Source: Deinococcus yavapaiensis KR-236 (lineage in GTDB: Bacteria > Deinococcota > Deinococci > Deinococcales > Deinococcaceae). Taken from it: DNA of 64,000 nucleotides. Where the stretch lies: positions 100,238 through 164,237 of the forward strand of contig NZ_QJSX01000012.1 in assembly GCF_003217515.1 (NCBI RefSeq), read 5' to 3'. The first letter of the stretch is position 1; the number at the start of each line of letters is the position of its first letter. The translations under genes and the position numbers were made by a program. The notes beneath the pieces were generated by a model, which ran no database searches, was not told where the DNA came from, and saw nothing but the letters and a program-made list of their open reading frames with translations. Shown piece by piece: positions 18,739 to 26,097 of this stretch.

Positions 18739-18786
18739 TAGGCATATGTTGTACCTGTTTGGCCGTCTCGATACAAGATCTTGACA
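18739..18786 (-). promoter_or_regulatory. nrdJ promoter overlapped by paired NrdR-like boxes
   Basis: Two 16-base sites resembling the NrdR consensus ACACWATATATWGTGT lie at 18739-18754 (core ATATGTTGT) and 18771-18786 (core CAAGATCTTG), 16 bases apart, so centre-to-centre distance is 32, about three helical turns, the known spacing of NrdR pairs. On the minus strand TTGTAT and TACAAC with a 17-base spacer form a plausible promoter that both boxes cover. NrdR repression is an inference; nrdR itself is not in the window. Confidence 0.6.
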
Positions 18787-18923
18787 GGAAGCGGCAGCTC
18801 CTCTATGGAAGCTGAGCGAGCGATGAGCTTGAAGCGAGGGTATTAAAGCACACCCGCCCGAACCGTTCCACCAAATGAGAAGCGCGCTACACTGACCTTC
18901 AGTTCAAGATTGGGAGGTCGTTC

Positions 18924-21266
18924 TTGCGTCTCTTGCTTCGTGTGCTCGGCTCACTGCTGGGCCTCATCGTCCTCGCGGCGGTCGCCGCGTTTCTCTTCGT
19001 GTCGTTCACGGCCGCGCCGCGAACGACAGGCACGGTTCGTGTGTCGGGCCCGAGCGGTCCCGTCACCATCACGCGCGACGTGCACGGCGTTCCCCACATC
19101 GTCGCGACGGCGAGCGACGAGGACGCCTTGTTCGGCCTCGGCTTCGTCCACGCTCAAGACCGCTTGTGGCAGATGGAATTCCAAAGGCGCGTCGGCGCCG
19201 GTCGCCTCAGCGAGGTGCTGGGATCCGCCGCCGTGGAACAGGACAAGTTTTTACGCACCTGGGGCTTTTACCGCGCGGCGCGCCAAGCGTTGCCCGCCTT
19301 GAGCGCACGCACGCGACGCCTGCTCACGGCTTACACGGCGGGCGTGAACGCGGGCATCGCGCAAGGCAAGCGCCCGCTGGAGTTTCGTTTGCTGCGCTTC
19401 GAGCCCGAGACGTGGACGGACGTCGACTCGCTCGTGTGGTCGAAGCTCATGGCCTTCGACCTCGGCGGAAACTGGGAAGAGGAACTCGGCGGGCAGGACG
19501 TCGCCGAGAAGCTCGGCAAGGACCAAGTTCCCCTCCTCTACCCCGCCTATCCGAAGGACGGCCCGACGATTCTCAGCGCGGTCGACTTGCAGCACGGCAA
19601 CTCGGCGCGCGTCGCGCCTTCCACCTCCTCGGCCTTGCTGCCCGCGACGCGCGCCGCGCTGCGCGCTCAGCTCGACGTCGCGCACGGTCTCGGCTTTCGG
19701 CCCGACCCGGACAAGGGCAGCAACAACTGGGTGATCTCGGGCCGCTTCACGAAGAGCGGCAAACCTCTGCTCGCCGACGATCCGCACCTCGGCCTCTCGG
19801 CGCCGATGCTGTGGTACCTCGCCGAGCTGAAAGGTCCGACCCTCCACGTCATCGGCGCGACGATTCCCGGCTTGCCCGGCGTCGTGATCGGGCGCACCGA
19901 GCGCGTCGCGTGGGGCGTGACGAACACCGGACCCGACGTTCAAGACCTTTTCGTGCTGCCCGAGAACGCCAAGGTCAAGAGCCGCGAGGAAGTCATCAAG
20001 GTCAGCGGCAAGCCCGACGTGCGCCTCACCGTGCAAGAAAGCACCTTCGGCCCGATCATCACGGGGGTGGGCGGCGTGACGCGCCAGCGAGTGGCGCTTC
20101 GTTGGCCCGCGCTCGATCCCGGTGATACGACCCTCGACGCGTTCTTGGGTTTGAACTACGCGCGCGACTGGCAAGACTTCCGAACGGCGCTTCGGTCTTT
20201 CGTCGCGCCGATGCAAAACTTCGTGTACGCCGACGTGAGCGGCAACATCGGCTACATCGCGCCCGGCAAGATTCCCGTGCGCGACGGCTGGGACGGTCGT
20301 CTGCCCGTGACCGGCGACGGTTCGAAGCGCTGGACGGGTTACGTGGCGTTCGACGACTTGCCGTACGTGTACAACCCGCCCGAGGGGCTCATCGTCACGG
20401 CGAACAACAAGGCGGTCCCCGATTCGTATCCGTACCTGCTCGCGAACGATTCGATGTGGGCCGCGCCGTACCGCGCTCAGCGCATCCTGCAACTTGTGAA
20501 GGACAAGGTTGGCCTCACCGTGACCGACATGCAGGCCGCGCAATACGACGTGCAAAGCTTGCTGTGGGCGGACTTCAAGGACGCCTTGCTGAAGACGACG
20601 CCGAAAGACGACGTCTCGAAGTCGGCGCTGAACGCGCTGCGAAGCTGGAACGGACGGCAAACGCTCGACTCGGTCGGCAGCAGCGTGTTCGCCGCGTGGT
20701 ACTCGGAATTGTCCACGATGCCGATGGACGAGTTGCGCCAAGACGGGCACTGGAACTCTCCGGCGTTCCTCTTGACGCAACTGCAAAAAGACGGGCCTTA
20801 CTGCCGAGCGGCGCAGACGGTGACGTCGTGCGAAGACTGGCTGGCCGTGACGCTGCAACGCGCGACCGCCAAGCTCGCCAAGCAACTCGGCCCCGACGTG
20901 AGCGGGTGGCGCTGGGAACGTCTGCACAAGACGGCGAGCAACCACCGCGCGCTCGGCGGCGTGAAGGCCGTCAATTGGATTTGGAATCGCTCGATCGCCT
21001 CGGCGGGCGGCCTTTCCACGGTGAACGTCGGCAGTTACGACCTCGACACGTTCTCGCAGACGAACGCGCCGAGTTACCGTCACGTCGTCGATCTCGCCGA
21101 CATGAACGCCAGTCGCTTCGTCGGCACGCTCGGTCAGTCGGGCAATCCGCTCGACGCGCGCTACGACGATCAGCAGGCGTTGTGGCGCGACGGGAAGTAC
21201 CTGCCGATGAGCACGAACGAGCAAGACTGGGGCCGCACGCAAGTTCTCACGCTTCGGCCGAAGTGA
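18924..21266 (+). CDS. penicillin acylase family protein (Ntn hydrolase)
   Basis: A 780-residue precursor from TTG 18924 (GGGAGG ten bases upstream). An N-terminal hydrophobic stretch (LLLRVLGSLLGLIVLAAVAA, about 3-22) is a signal peptide or membrane anchor. The alpha-chain part has ITRDVHGVPHIVATASDEDALFGLGFVHAQDRLWQME (landmarks). The processing site is GSNNW near residue 265, where Ser becomes the N-terminal nucleophile of the beta chain after self-cleavage. Further family motifs are LLADDPHLGLSAP and GVVIGRTERVAWGVTN. Such enzymes hydrolyse amide bonds of acyl-homoserine lactones, penicillins or other N-acyl compounds; the substrate is not predictable. Its end overlaps the convergent trmK by 20 bases. 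Confidence 0.93.
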   Translation: MRLLLRVLGSLLGLIVLAAVAAFLFVSFTAAPRTTGTVRVSGPSGPVTITRDVHGVPHIVATASDEDALFGLGFVHAQDRLWQMEFQRRVGAGRLSEVLGSAAVEQDKFLRTWGFYRAARQALPALSARTRRLLTAYTAGVNAGIAQGKRPLEFRLLRFEPETWTDVDSLVWSKLMAFDLGGNWEEELGGQDVAEKLGKDQVPLLYPAYPKDGPTILSAVDLQHGNSARVAPSTSSALLPATRAALRAQLDVAHGLGFRPDPDKGSNNWVISGRFTKSGKPLLADDPHLGLSAPMLWYLAELKGPTLHVIGATIPGLPGVVIGRTERVAWGVTNTGPDVQDLFVLPENAKVKSREEVIKVSGKPDVRLTVQESTFGPIITGVGGVTRQRVALRWPALDPGDTTLDAFLGLNYARDWQDFRTALRSFVAPMQNFVYADVSGNIGYIAPGKIPVRDGWDGRLPVTGDGSKRWTGYVAFDDLPYVYNPPEGLIVTANNKAVPDSYPYLLANDSMWAAPYRAQRILQLVKDKVGLTVTDMQAAQYDVQSLLWADFKDALLKTTPKDDVSKSALNALRSWNGRQTLDSVGSSVFAAWYSELSTMPMDELRQDGHWNSPAFLLTQLQKDGPYCRAAQTVTSCEDWLAVTLQRATAKLAKQLGPDVSGWRWERLHKTASNHRALGGVKAVNWIWNRSIASAGGLSTVNVGSYDLDTFSQTNAPSYRHVVDLADMNASRFVGTLGQSGNPLDARYDDQQALWRDGKYLPMSTNEQDWGRTQVLTLRPK

Positions 21267-21921
21267 ACGCCAGCGCCCGCTCCACGAGGTCGAGGTCTCG
21301 CAGCACCTCGGGGCGGGCGAAGCGGCGGGCAGGTTCGAGGCGCCGCAAGTCCGAAAGCAGCACGGCGCGTAGCGCGGGGTCCCGCTTCCTGAGGAGGTGC
21401 GGACCCCACTTCACGGCGAGGTCGAGCGGAAGGCCGTCGTACGCGGGGTCTTCTCCCCCGCCACGCGTCAGCGACACGATGGGATAGCGCCAAAACCCCT
21501 CGGCGAGCGCCTCGTCCGCGACGTGATACCCGTTCGCCCGCGCCCACTGCCGCAGAAGGCCGGAATCGTCGTTGGGTTGCACGACGAGGCGAGGCGGCAC
21601 CCTCGGCCCTCCCCTGTCCAGCACGCCGAGCATCGTGCGCACGCCGAGACCCGTCATGCTCGCGCTTTCGACCTCGCCGACCGAGACGGGATCGAAGCCG
21701 TCACCGAGCCGAACGTCCACTCGGTCTTCCAGCCGCGTCTTCACGACGTGACGGCGCGCGAGGGCGAACGGCGTCTCGTTCTTTTCGACGATGACGCAGC
21801 GCTTCACGCGGTCGCGTCGCACGAGTTCGATCGGAAGGCGCGCGTGATCCGAACCGATGTCGACGTGAACGTCGGCTCGGATGAAGGACAAGGCCGCTTC
21901 GAGGCGAGCTTCGAGCTTCAC
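21247..21921 (-). CDS. trmK: TrmK family tRNA (adenine-N1) methyltransferase
   Basis: A 224-residue SAM-dependent methyltransferase. GTG 21921 overlaps the stop of the MOSC gene (GTGA). The first SAM motif is VDIGSDHARLPIELV (about 20-34), and ASMTGLGVRTMLGVLD (about 90-105) corresponds to the family's conserved AGMGG segment, here with changed residues. RLVVQPNDDSGLLRQWARANGY is also typical of COG2384. TrmK methylates A22 in the tRNA D-loop. The substitution of the usual AGMGG by TGLGV is a divergence worth noting. Confidence 0.8.
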   Translation of the reverse strand: MKLEARLEAALSFIRADVHVDIGSDHARLPIELVRRDRVKRCVIVEKNETPFALARRHVVKTRLEDRVDVRLGDGFDPVSVGEVESASMTGLGVRTMLGVLDRGGPRVPPRLVVQPNDDSGLLRQWARANGYHVADEALAEGFWRYPIVSLTRGGGEDPAYDGLPLDLAVKWGPHLLRKRDPALRAVLLSDLRRLEPARRFARPEVLRDLDLVERALAFTSAEA

Positions 21922-22400
21922 GCGGGCCGCACCACGTCCCCGACGCGAAGCACGCCGCCTTCGAGGACGCGGGCCGTGATGCCGCCATGGCCTCGAACGA
22001 CGTTGTAGCCGCCCTCGCCGAGGTTTTCTTCCATCCTGGAGCACGGATGGCACGGCCCCGTTCCTTGCAGCAAGACGCTTCCGACGTAAAACCGTTCGTC
22101 CTTGAGGGCCAACAAGTTGATACCCGACACGACGAGGTTGCGCCGCAAGTCCTCGGGCGTCACGTCCCGCGCCGCGAGGGCGATCATGACGGGGAAGTGC
22201 TCGGCTTGAATGAGGGTCACTTGCCGTTTGGCGTCGCTGGGCGTCTTCGCGTCGCGGTGGTCGCCGTGGAGACCGACGCCGACGATGGCTTGCGTCTCAG
22301 GGACGTCGCGCATGGGTCCTCGGTGGCGCGTTCGCACGAGAACGCGCTCGATCCTGCCCGCTCTCGGCAAGGTCGTCATGAGGTCTCGCATCGTCTTCAC
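21918..22400 (-). CDS. MOSC domain protein
   Basis: A 160-residue protein covering one MOSC domain, the sulfur-carrier domain found in molybdenum cofactor sulfurases. VGVGLHGDHR (about 41-50), VTLIQAEHFPVM and the Cys-containing QGTGPCHPCSRMEENLGEG (about 112-130) are characteristic; the Cys pair probably carries persulfide. The C-terminus GGITARVLEGGVLRVGDVV is the usual end. With the molybdopterin-dependent dehydrogenase at 7315 it may serve molybdenum cofactor chemistry, but the two genes are far apart. It is coupled to trmK by a four-base overlap. Confidence 0.88.
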   Translation of the reverse strand: MKTMRDLMTTLPRAGRIERVLVRTRHRGPMRDVPETQAIVGVGLHGDHRDAKTPSDAKRQVTLIQAEHFPVMIALAARDVTPEDLRRNLVVSGINLLALKDERFYVGSVLLQGTGPCHPCSRMEENLGEGGYNVVRGHGGITARVLEGGVLRVGDVVRPA

Positions 22401-22554
22401 GCGCGTCAGAATCGCATGGAACGCCCGGGGGGTATGTGATCCTCGTTTCGCCGCTTCGCGGGGCCTTCACGGGCTTCCTGAAGGCCAAGAAGAGCCAAGA
22501 CGGGTGGAGGCAAGCTTCACGCATCGCACGGGTCGAGCTTCGACAGTGGGGAGC

Positions 22555-23058
22555 ATGACGACGCCTAGGGAACTCAGCCATCAACTGCGCGAAGTGCAGA
22601 CCGAAGACCTTCATCGTCGCCGCCTCCTCGTGGGGTTGTCGATGGTGGGCGCGGCCATGGGCCAGATCGTGTCGCTTTACCAGATGGGCGTGCTCAAGAC
22701 CCTCCCCGATCCGCCCTTGAACATCTTCGACTCCAGCAAGGTGGACGCGGCCGAATACGCGTACGCGCGCTTCCAAACGCCCGACGCCCTCATGATGATC
22801 GTCAACTACGGCATCACCGCGTGGTTGGCGGGCGCGGGAGACAAGGACCGCGCGACGAACGCTCCGTGGATTCCCCTCGCGCTCGCCGCGAAGACGATCG
22901 CGGACGCCGCGACGGCCCTCGAACTCGGACGCGAGGAGTACGCGCAGACGAAAAAGCTGTGCTTTTACTGTCAAGTGGCGACCGTCGTGTCCCTCGCGTC
23001 CGTCGTCCTCGCCTTGCCCGAGGCGCGCAAGGCGTGGGGCGCGTGGCGCGGCAAGTGA
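22555..23058 (+). CDS. VKOR-like small membrane protein
   Basis: A 167-residue protein from ATG 22555 (GGGGAG upstream). It has about four hydrophobic segments: GLSMVGAAMGQIVSLYQMGVL (about 24-44, landmarks), ALMMIVNYGITAWLAGAG, WIPLALAAKTIADAATALELG and TVVSLASVVLALPEA. A CFYC motif (KKLCFYCQVATV, about 140) lies at the start of the last helix, the position of the CXXC in vitamin K epoxide reductases, which reoxidise disulfide-forming partners. The second Cys pair of full VKOR proteins is not seen, so function in disulfide chemistry is only a suggestion. Confidence 0.55.
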   Translation: MTTPRELSHQLREVQTEDLHRRRLLVGLSMVGAAMGQIVSLYQMGVLKTLPDPPLNIFDSSKVDAAEYAYARFQTPDALMMIVNYGITAWLAGAGDKDRATNAPWIPLALAAKTIADAATALELGREEYAQTKKLCFYCQVATVVSLASVVLALPEARKAWGAWRGK

Positions 23059-23079
23059 AGCGTGTGTTACCTTGAGAGC

Positions 23080-23142
23080 GTGAAGGCCTCGTATTTCGCC
23101 TATCGAATCCGCCGCGCGTTGGACGGACCGGGCGAAGCGTAG
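23080..23142 (+). CDS. tyrS leader peptide (20 codons, two Tyr)
   Basis: GTG 23080 opens a 20-codon frame closed by TAG at 23140-23142, encoding a peptide with tyrosine at positions 5 and 8 (KASYFAYRIRR). It sits between the end of the VKOR-like gene and a strong intrinsic terminator 14 bases after its stop, followed by tyrS. Arrangement and Tyr codons match amino-acid-sensing transcription attenuation. The GTG start and weak TTGAGAG ribosome binding site leave some doubt about translation. Confidence 0.5.
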   Translation: MKASYFAYRIRRALDGPGEA

Positions 23143-23187
23143 CCGAAATCCACCCCCCGCGGCGTATCCCAGGATGCGCCGCTTTTT
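23110..23187 (+). promoter_or_regulatory. tyrS attenuator: terminator with competing antiterminator arm
   Basis: The terminator has an 11-base-pair stem (arms 23159-23169 and 23172-23182, one G-U pair) followed by five T. Its 5' arm region CGCGGCG (23158-23164) is exactly complementary to CGCCGCG (23110-23116) inside the Tyr-containing leader ORF, so an alternative antiterminator can form. A ribosome stalled at the first Tyr codon (23092-23094) would leave 23110-23116 free. A T-box was considered; no AGGGTGGNACCGCG-like element is present. Confidence 0.5.
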
Positions 23188-23199
23188 CTTGGAGAGGAC

Positions 23200-24411
23200 A
23201 TGACGAACACGAAGCCCGCGATCGACGAACAACTCGCGCTTCTCAAGCGCGGCGCCGTCCACCTTGTGGACGAGGACGACCTCAAGGCGAAGTTGCAGAG
23301 CGGCAAGCAACTGCGCGTGAAGCTCGGCGCGGACCCCACACGGCCCGACTTGCACCTCGGGCACGCCGTCGTGCTGCGCAAGATGCGCCAATTCCAGGAC
23401 CTCGGGCATAAGGTCATCATGCTGATCGGGGACTTCACGGCGATGATCGGCGATCCCTCGGGCAAGAGCAAGACGCGTCCTCCCGTCACGTTGGAGCAGA
23501 CGCGCGCGAACGCCAAGAGCTACCTCGATCAGTGCAGTCTCGTCCTCGACATGAATCCGGACGTTCTCGAAATTCGCTACAACGGCGAGTGGCTCGAGCC
23601 GATGGGCTACGAGGACGTCATCAAGCTCGCCGCGAAGTACACCGTGGCGCGCATCCTTGAGCGTGACGACTTCACGAAGAGGCTGCAGGCGGGCACGCCG
23701 ATTTCACTGCACGAACTTCTCTACCCCTTGACGCAGGCGTACGACTCGGTCGCCCTCGACGCCGACGTGGAGCTCGGCGGAACCGATCAGCTCTTCAATT
23801 TGCTCGTGGGGCGCGACATTCAGCGAGACTACGGCCAAGAAGCGCAAGTCGTGCTGACGACGCCCCTTCTGGTGGGCCTCGACGGCGTCGAGAAGATGAG
23901 CAAGAGCCTCGACAACTACATCGGCTTGACGGACGAGCCCCACGAGATGTTCGCCAAGCTGATGAAGGTGCCGGACACGCTGCTCGACAACTACTTCACG
24001 CTCCTGACGAACTTGCCCAAGGAGCGCATCGACGAGTTGCTCGCCGGGCATCCCGTGGAGGCGCACCGCGTGCTCGCACGCGAGGTGACGGGGTGGCTTC
24101 ATCCTGCCGCCGACCTCGACGCGGCCGAAGAGCGGTACCGCGAGGTCGCCAAGGGTGGAATTCCCGAAGACGTGGCGACGGTGACCGTGGCGTCGACGGA
24201 GTTCAACGCGGACGGACGCGTGGGCGTGCTGCGACTCGCGACCTTGGCGGGCCTCGCCGCCTCGAACGGCGAGGCCCGCCGCCTCATTCAGAACCGAGGA
24301 TTGAAGATCGACGGCGAGACGGTGGAGGACGCGCAACTCGCCCTTTCCCTCGACGCGCCGATCGTGCTGCAGAAGGGCAAGGACAAGTTCGCGCGACTCA
24401 TTCGGGCCTGA
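23200..24411 (+). CDS. tyrS: tyrosyl-tRNA synthetase
   Basis: A 403-residue class I synthetase with ATG 23200 after GGAGAGG. The HIGH-type motif is HLGH in RPDLHLGHAVVLRKM (about 47-61), and KMSKS is exact at about 230-234. The C-terminal about 65 residues form an S4 RNA-binding domain (VLRLATLAGLAASNGEARRLIQNRGLKIDG). This is the shorter-motif TyrRS branch (TyrZ type, with GADPTRPDLHLGH). It charges tRNA-Tyr. Its leader carries a peptide ORF with two Tyr codons and a terminator, so supply-dependent attenuation is likely (inference). Confidence 0.96.
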   Translation: MTNTKPAIDEQLALLKRGAVHLVDEDDLKAKLQSGKQLRVKLGADPTRPDLHLGHAVVLRKMRQFQDLGHKVIMLIGDFTAMIGDPSGKSKTRPPVTLEQTRANAKSYLDQCSLVLDMNPDVLEIRYNGEWLEPMGYEDVIKLAAKYTVARILERDDFTKRLQAGTPISLHELLYPLTQAYDSVALDADVELGGTDQLFNLLVGRDIQRDYGQEAQVVLTTPLLVGLDGVEKMSKSLDNYIGLTDEPHEMFAKLMKVPDTLLDNYFTLLTNLPKERIDELLAGHPVEAHRVLAREVTGWLHPAADLDAAEERYREVAKGGIPEDVATVTVASTEFNADGRVGVLRLATLAGLAASNGEARRLIQNRGLKIDGETVEDAQLALSLDAPIVLQKGKDKFARLIRA

Positions 24412-24418
24412 ATGACGT

Positions 24419-24453
24419 GTGGGAGGACCTTTTTCGGTCCTCCCACGTTTTTT
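24419..24453 (+). terminator. intrinsic terminator of tyrS
   Basis: Perfect 11-base-pair stem GTGGGAGGACC / GGTCCTCCCAC (24419-24429 and 24436-24446) with a six-base loop, then GTTTTTT. It begins 7 bases after the tyrS stop. Confidence 0.92.
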
Positions 24454-24466
24454 GCGCTCCAGAACG

Positions 24467-24530
24467 TTATGCACAGGTTGGCGAGTTATCCACAGCGTCC
24501 CTGTGGATAAATTCCCCAACCTGTGGATAT
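24467..24530. other. cluster of four DnaA boxes between tyrS and pyk
   Basis: In a 64-base stretch: TTATGCACA (24467-24475), TTATCCACA (24486-24494), and on the other strand TGTGGATAA (24502-24510) and TGTGGATAT (24522-24530). Two are perfect consensus and two differ by one base. The region is intergenic between convergent genes and about 4.1 kb from oriC. A DnaA titration or timing site like datA or DARS is possible. Confidence 0.75.
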
Positions 24531-24568
24531 GAAGCTACGCTGAAGAACGTCTTCATGGAGGATTTTGC

Positions 24569-25990
24569 TTACTTGAGGCGCTCCACGCGAATCATGTTGG
24601 TACTGCCGCGCACGCCGAACGGCACGCCCGCCGTCACCACGTACCGATCGCGCAGCTCCGCGAGATTGCTGCGGCGAAGCTCGTCGTTCGCGATGCGCAC
24701 CATGTCGTCGGTGTCACGCGGATCCTCGGCGAGCATCGGCACGACGCCCCAGGTAAGCGACAGTTGGTTGCGCGTGCGTTCGTTGGGCGTGAGGGCCAAG
24801 ATCGCCGTACGCGGGCGGTTGCGCGCCACGCGAATGGCCGAGCCGCCCGTGAGGGTGAACGTCACGATCGCCGAGGCGCCCAACGTTTCGGCAACGTCGC
24901 ACGCGGCGTCGGCGATAGAGTCCGCCGCGAGTTCCGTGTCGATCGTCTGCGCTTGCTGCAAGCGGTACAGGTCGGACGCCTCGGCTTCACGCGCGATGCG
25001 GTCCATCATCTGCACGGCCTCCACGGGGTACAAGCCTGCCGCCGATTCCGCCGAGAGCATCACGGCGTCCGTGCCGTCGAAGATGGCGTTGGCGACGTCA
25101 GACGCCTCGGCGCGCGTGGGGCGCGGCAAGTTGATCATGCTCTCGAGCATCTGCGTCGCCGTGATGACGGGCTTGGCAGCTTCGCGACACGCGCGGATGA
25201 GCTTCTTTTGGATGACCGGCACTTGTTCGGGGCGCATCTCCACGCCGAGGTCGCCGCGCGCCACCATGATGCCGTCCGCTTCACGCAGAATCTCGTCGAA
25301 GCGCTCGACGGCTTGCGGCTTTTCGATCTTCGCCATGAGCTTGGCGCGCGAGTTGAAGCGCGCGAGGTAGTGCTTGGCGAGCAGCATGTCGTCACGGGAG
25401 CGCACGAACGACAAGGCCACCCAGTCCACGCCGAGCTCCGCTCCGAAGCGCATGTCCTCGACGTCCTTCTCGCTCATGGCGGGCACGCTGAGGTCCGCTT
25501 CGGGCACGTTGATGCCCTTGTTGTTCTTCAGCACCCCGCCGATCGTGACGGTCGTCTCGACGGCGTTGCCCTTGACGCTGTCGACGGTGAGGGCCATGTT
25601 GCCGTCGTCGAGGAGCAGCATCATGCCGGGCCGCACGTCTTCGGCGAGCCCTTTGTACGTGCTGGTGACGCGCGTCTCGTCACCTTCGACCTCTTCCATG
25701 GTGATCGTGAACTTCTGGCCGGCGGCGAGCGTAACGCGGCCGTCCTTGAAGCGTCCGACGCGGATCTTCGGGCCTTGCAGGTCCTGCAGGATGCCGATCG
25801 TGACGCCCTTCTTCTGCGCGAGGGACCGGACGAGATCGACGGTGTCGCGGTGGTCTTGCGGGTCGCCGTGCGAAAAGTTCATGCGCACGACGTTCATGCC
25901 CGCCTCGATCATACGTTCGAGCGTTTCGGCGTTGCGCGAGGCGGGGCCGACGGTCGCGACGATTTTCGTGGCGCGATCAAAGTGTTTCAT
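24569..25990 (-). CDS. pyk: pyruvate kinase
   Basis: A 473-residue pyruvate kinase, normal length. It begins MKHFDRATKIVATVGPASRN, with the conserved TKIVATxGPAS. Other motifs include MNFSHGDPQDH, GPKIRVG, the active-site Lys/Glu segment AKIEKPQAVERFDEIL and MVARGDLGVEM (about 240). TATQMLESM follows, and near the C-terminus are TGGSAIRVARNRPRTAILALTPN. It converts phosphoenolpyruvate and ADP to pyruvate and ATP. It lies after eno on the same strand, so consecutive glycolytic steps are co-located; a 9-base-pair hairpin separates the two. Confidence 0.97.
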   Translation of the reverse strand: MKHFDRATKIVATVGPASRNAETLERMIEAGMNVVRMNFSHGDPQDHRDTVDLVRSLAQKKGVTIGILQDLQGPKIRVGRFKDGRVTLAAGQKFTITMEEVEGDETRVTSTYKGLAEDVRPGMMLLLDDGNMALTVDSVKGNAVETTVTIGGVLKNNKGINVPEADLSVPAMSEKDVEDMRFGAELGVDWVALSFVRSRDDMLLAKHYLARFNSRAKLMAKIEKPQAVERFDEILREADGIMVARGDLGVEMRPEQVPVIQKKLIRACREAAKPVITATQMLESMINLPRPTRAEASDVANAIFDGTDAVMLSAESAAGLYPVEAVQMMDRIAREAEASDLYRLQQAQTIDTELAADSIADAACDVAETLGASAIVTFTLTGGSAIRVARNRPRTAILALTPNERTRNQLSLTWGVVPMLAEDPRDTDDMVRIANDELRRSNLAELRDRYVVTAGVPFGVRGSTNMIRVERLK

Positions 25991-26015
25991 GAGAGAACCT
26001 CATTCCTCAGCAATG

Positions 26016-26037
26016 GGACGGCGTCATCGCCGTCCCG
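26016..26037 (-). terminator. hairpin between eno and pyk
   Basis: A 9-base-pair GC stem (arms 26016-26024 and 26029-26037, loop of four) lies 26-47 bases upstream of the pyk start on the minus strand. No T run follows in either direction, so it may be a weak terminator or an mRNA stabiliser that adjusts pyk expression relative to eno. Confidence 0.45.
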
Positions 26038-26097
26038 ACATCGTTTCCAGATTAAGCTTTGAGCGCCGGACCGTGTGAGAGCTCCGGTGAGCCGAAC

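Noticed and set aside
18642..18923. Cobalamin riboswitch upstream of the B12-dependent nrdJ
   Set aside because: No recognisable B12-box (GCCACTG-like) or extended leader; the NrdR-like boxes lie instead close to the promoter.
23059..23199. T-box riboswitch upstream of tyrS
   Set aside because: No conserved T-box sequence (AGGGTGGNACCGCG-like) before the terminator; a Tyr-codon leader ORF explains the region better.
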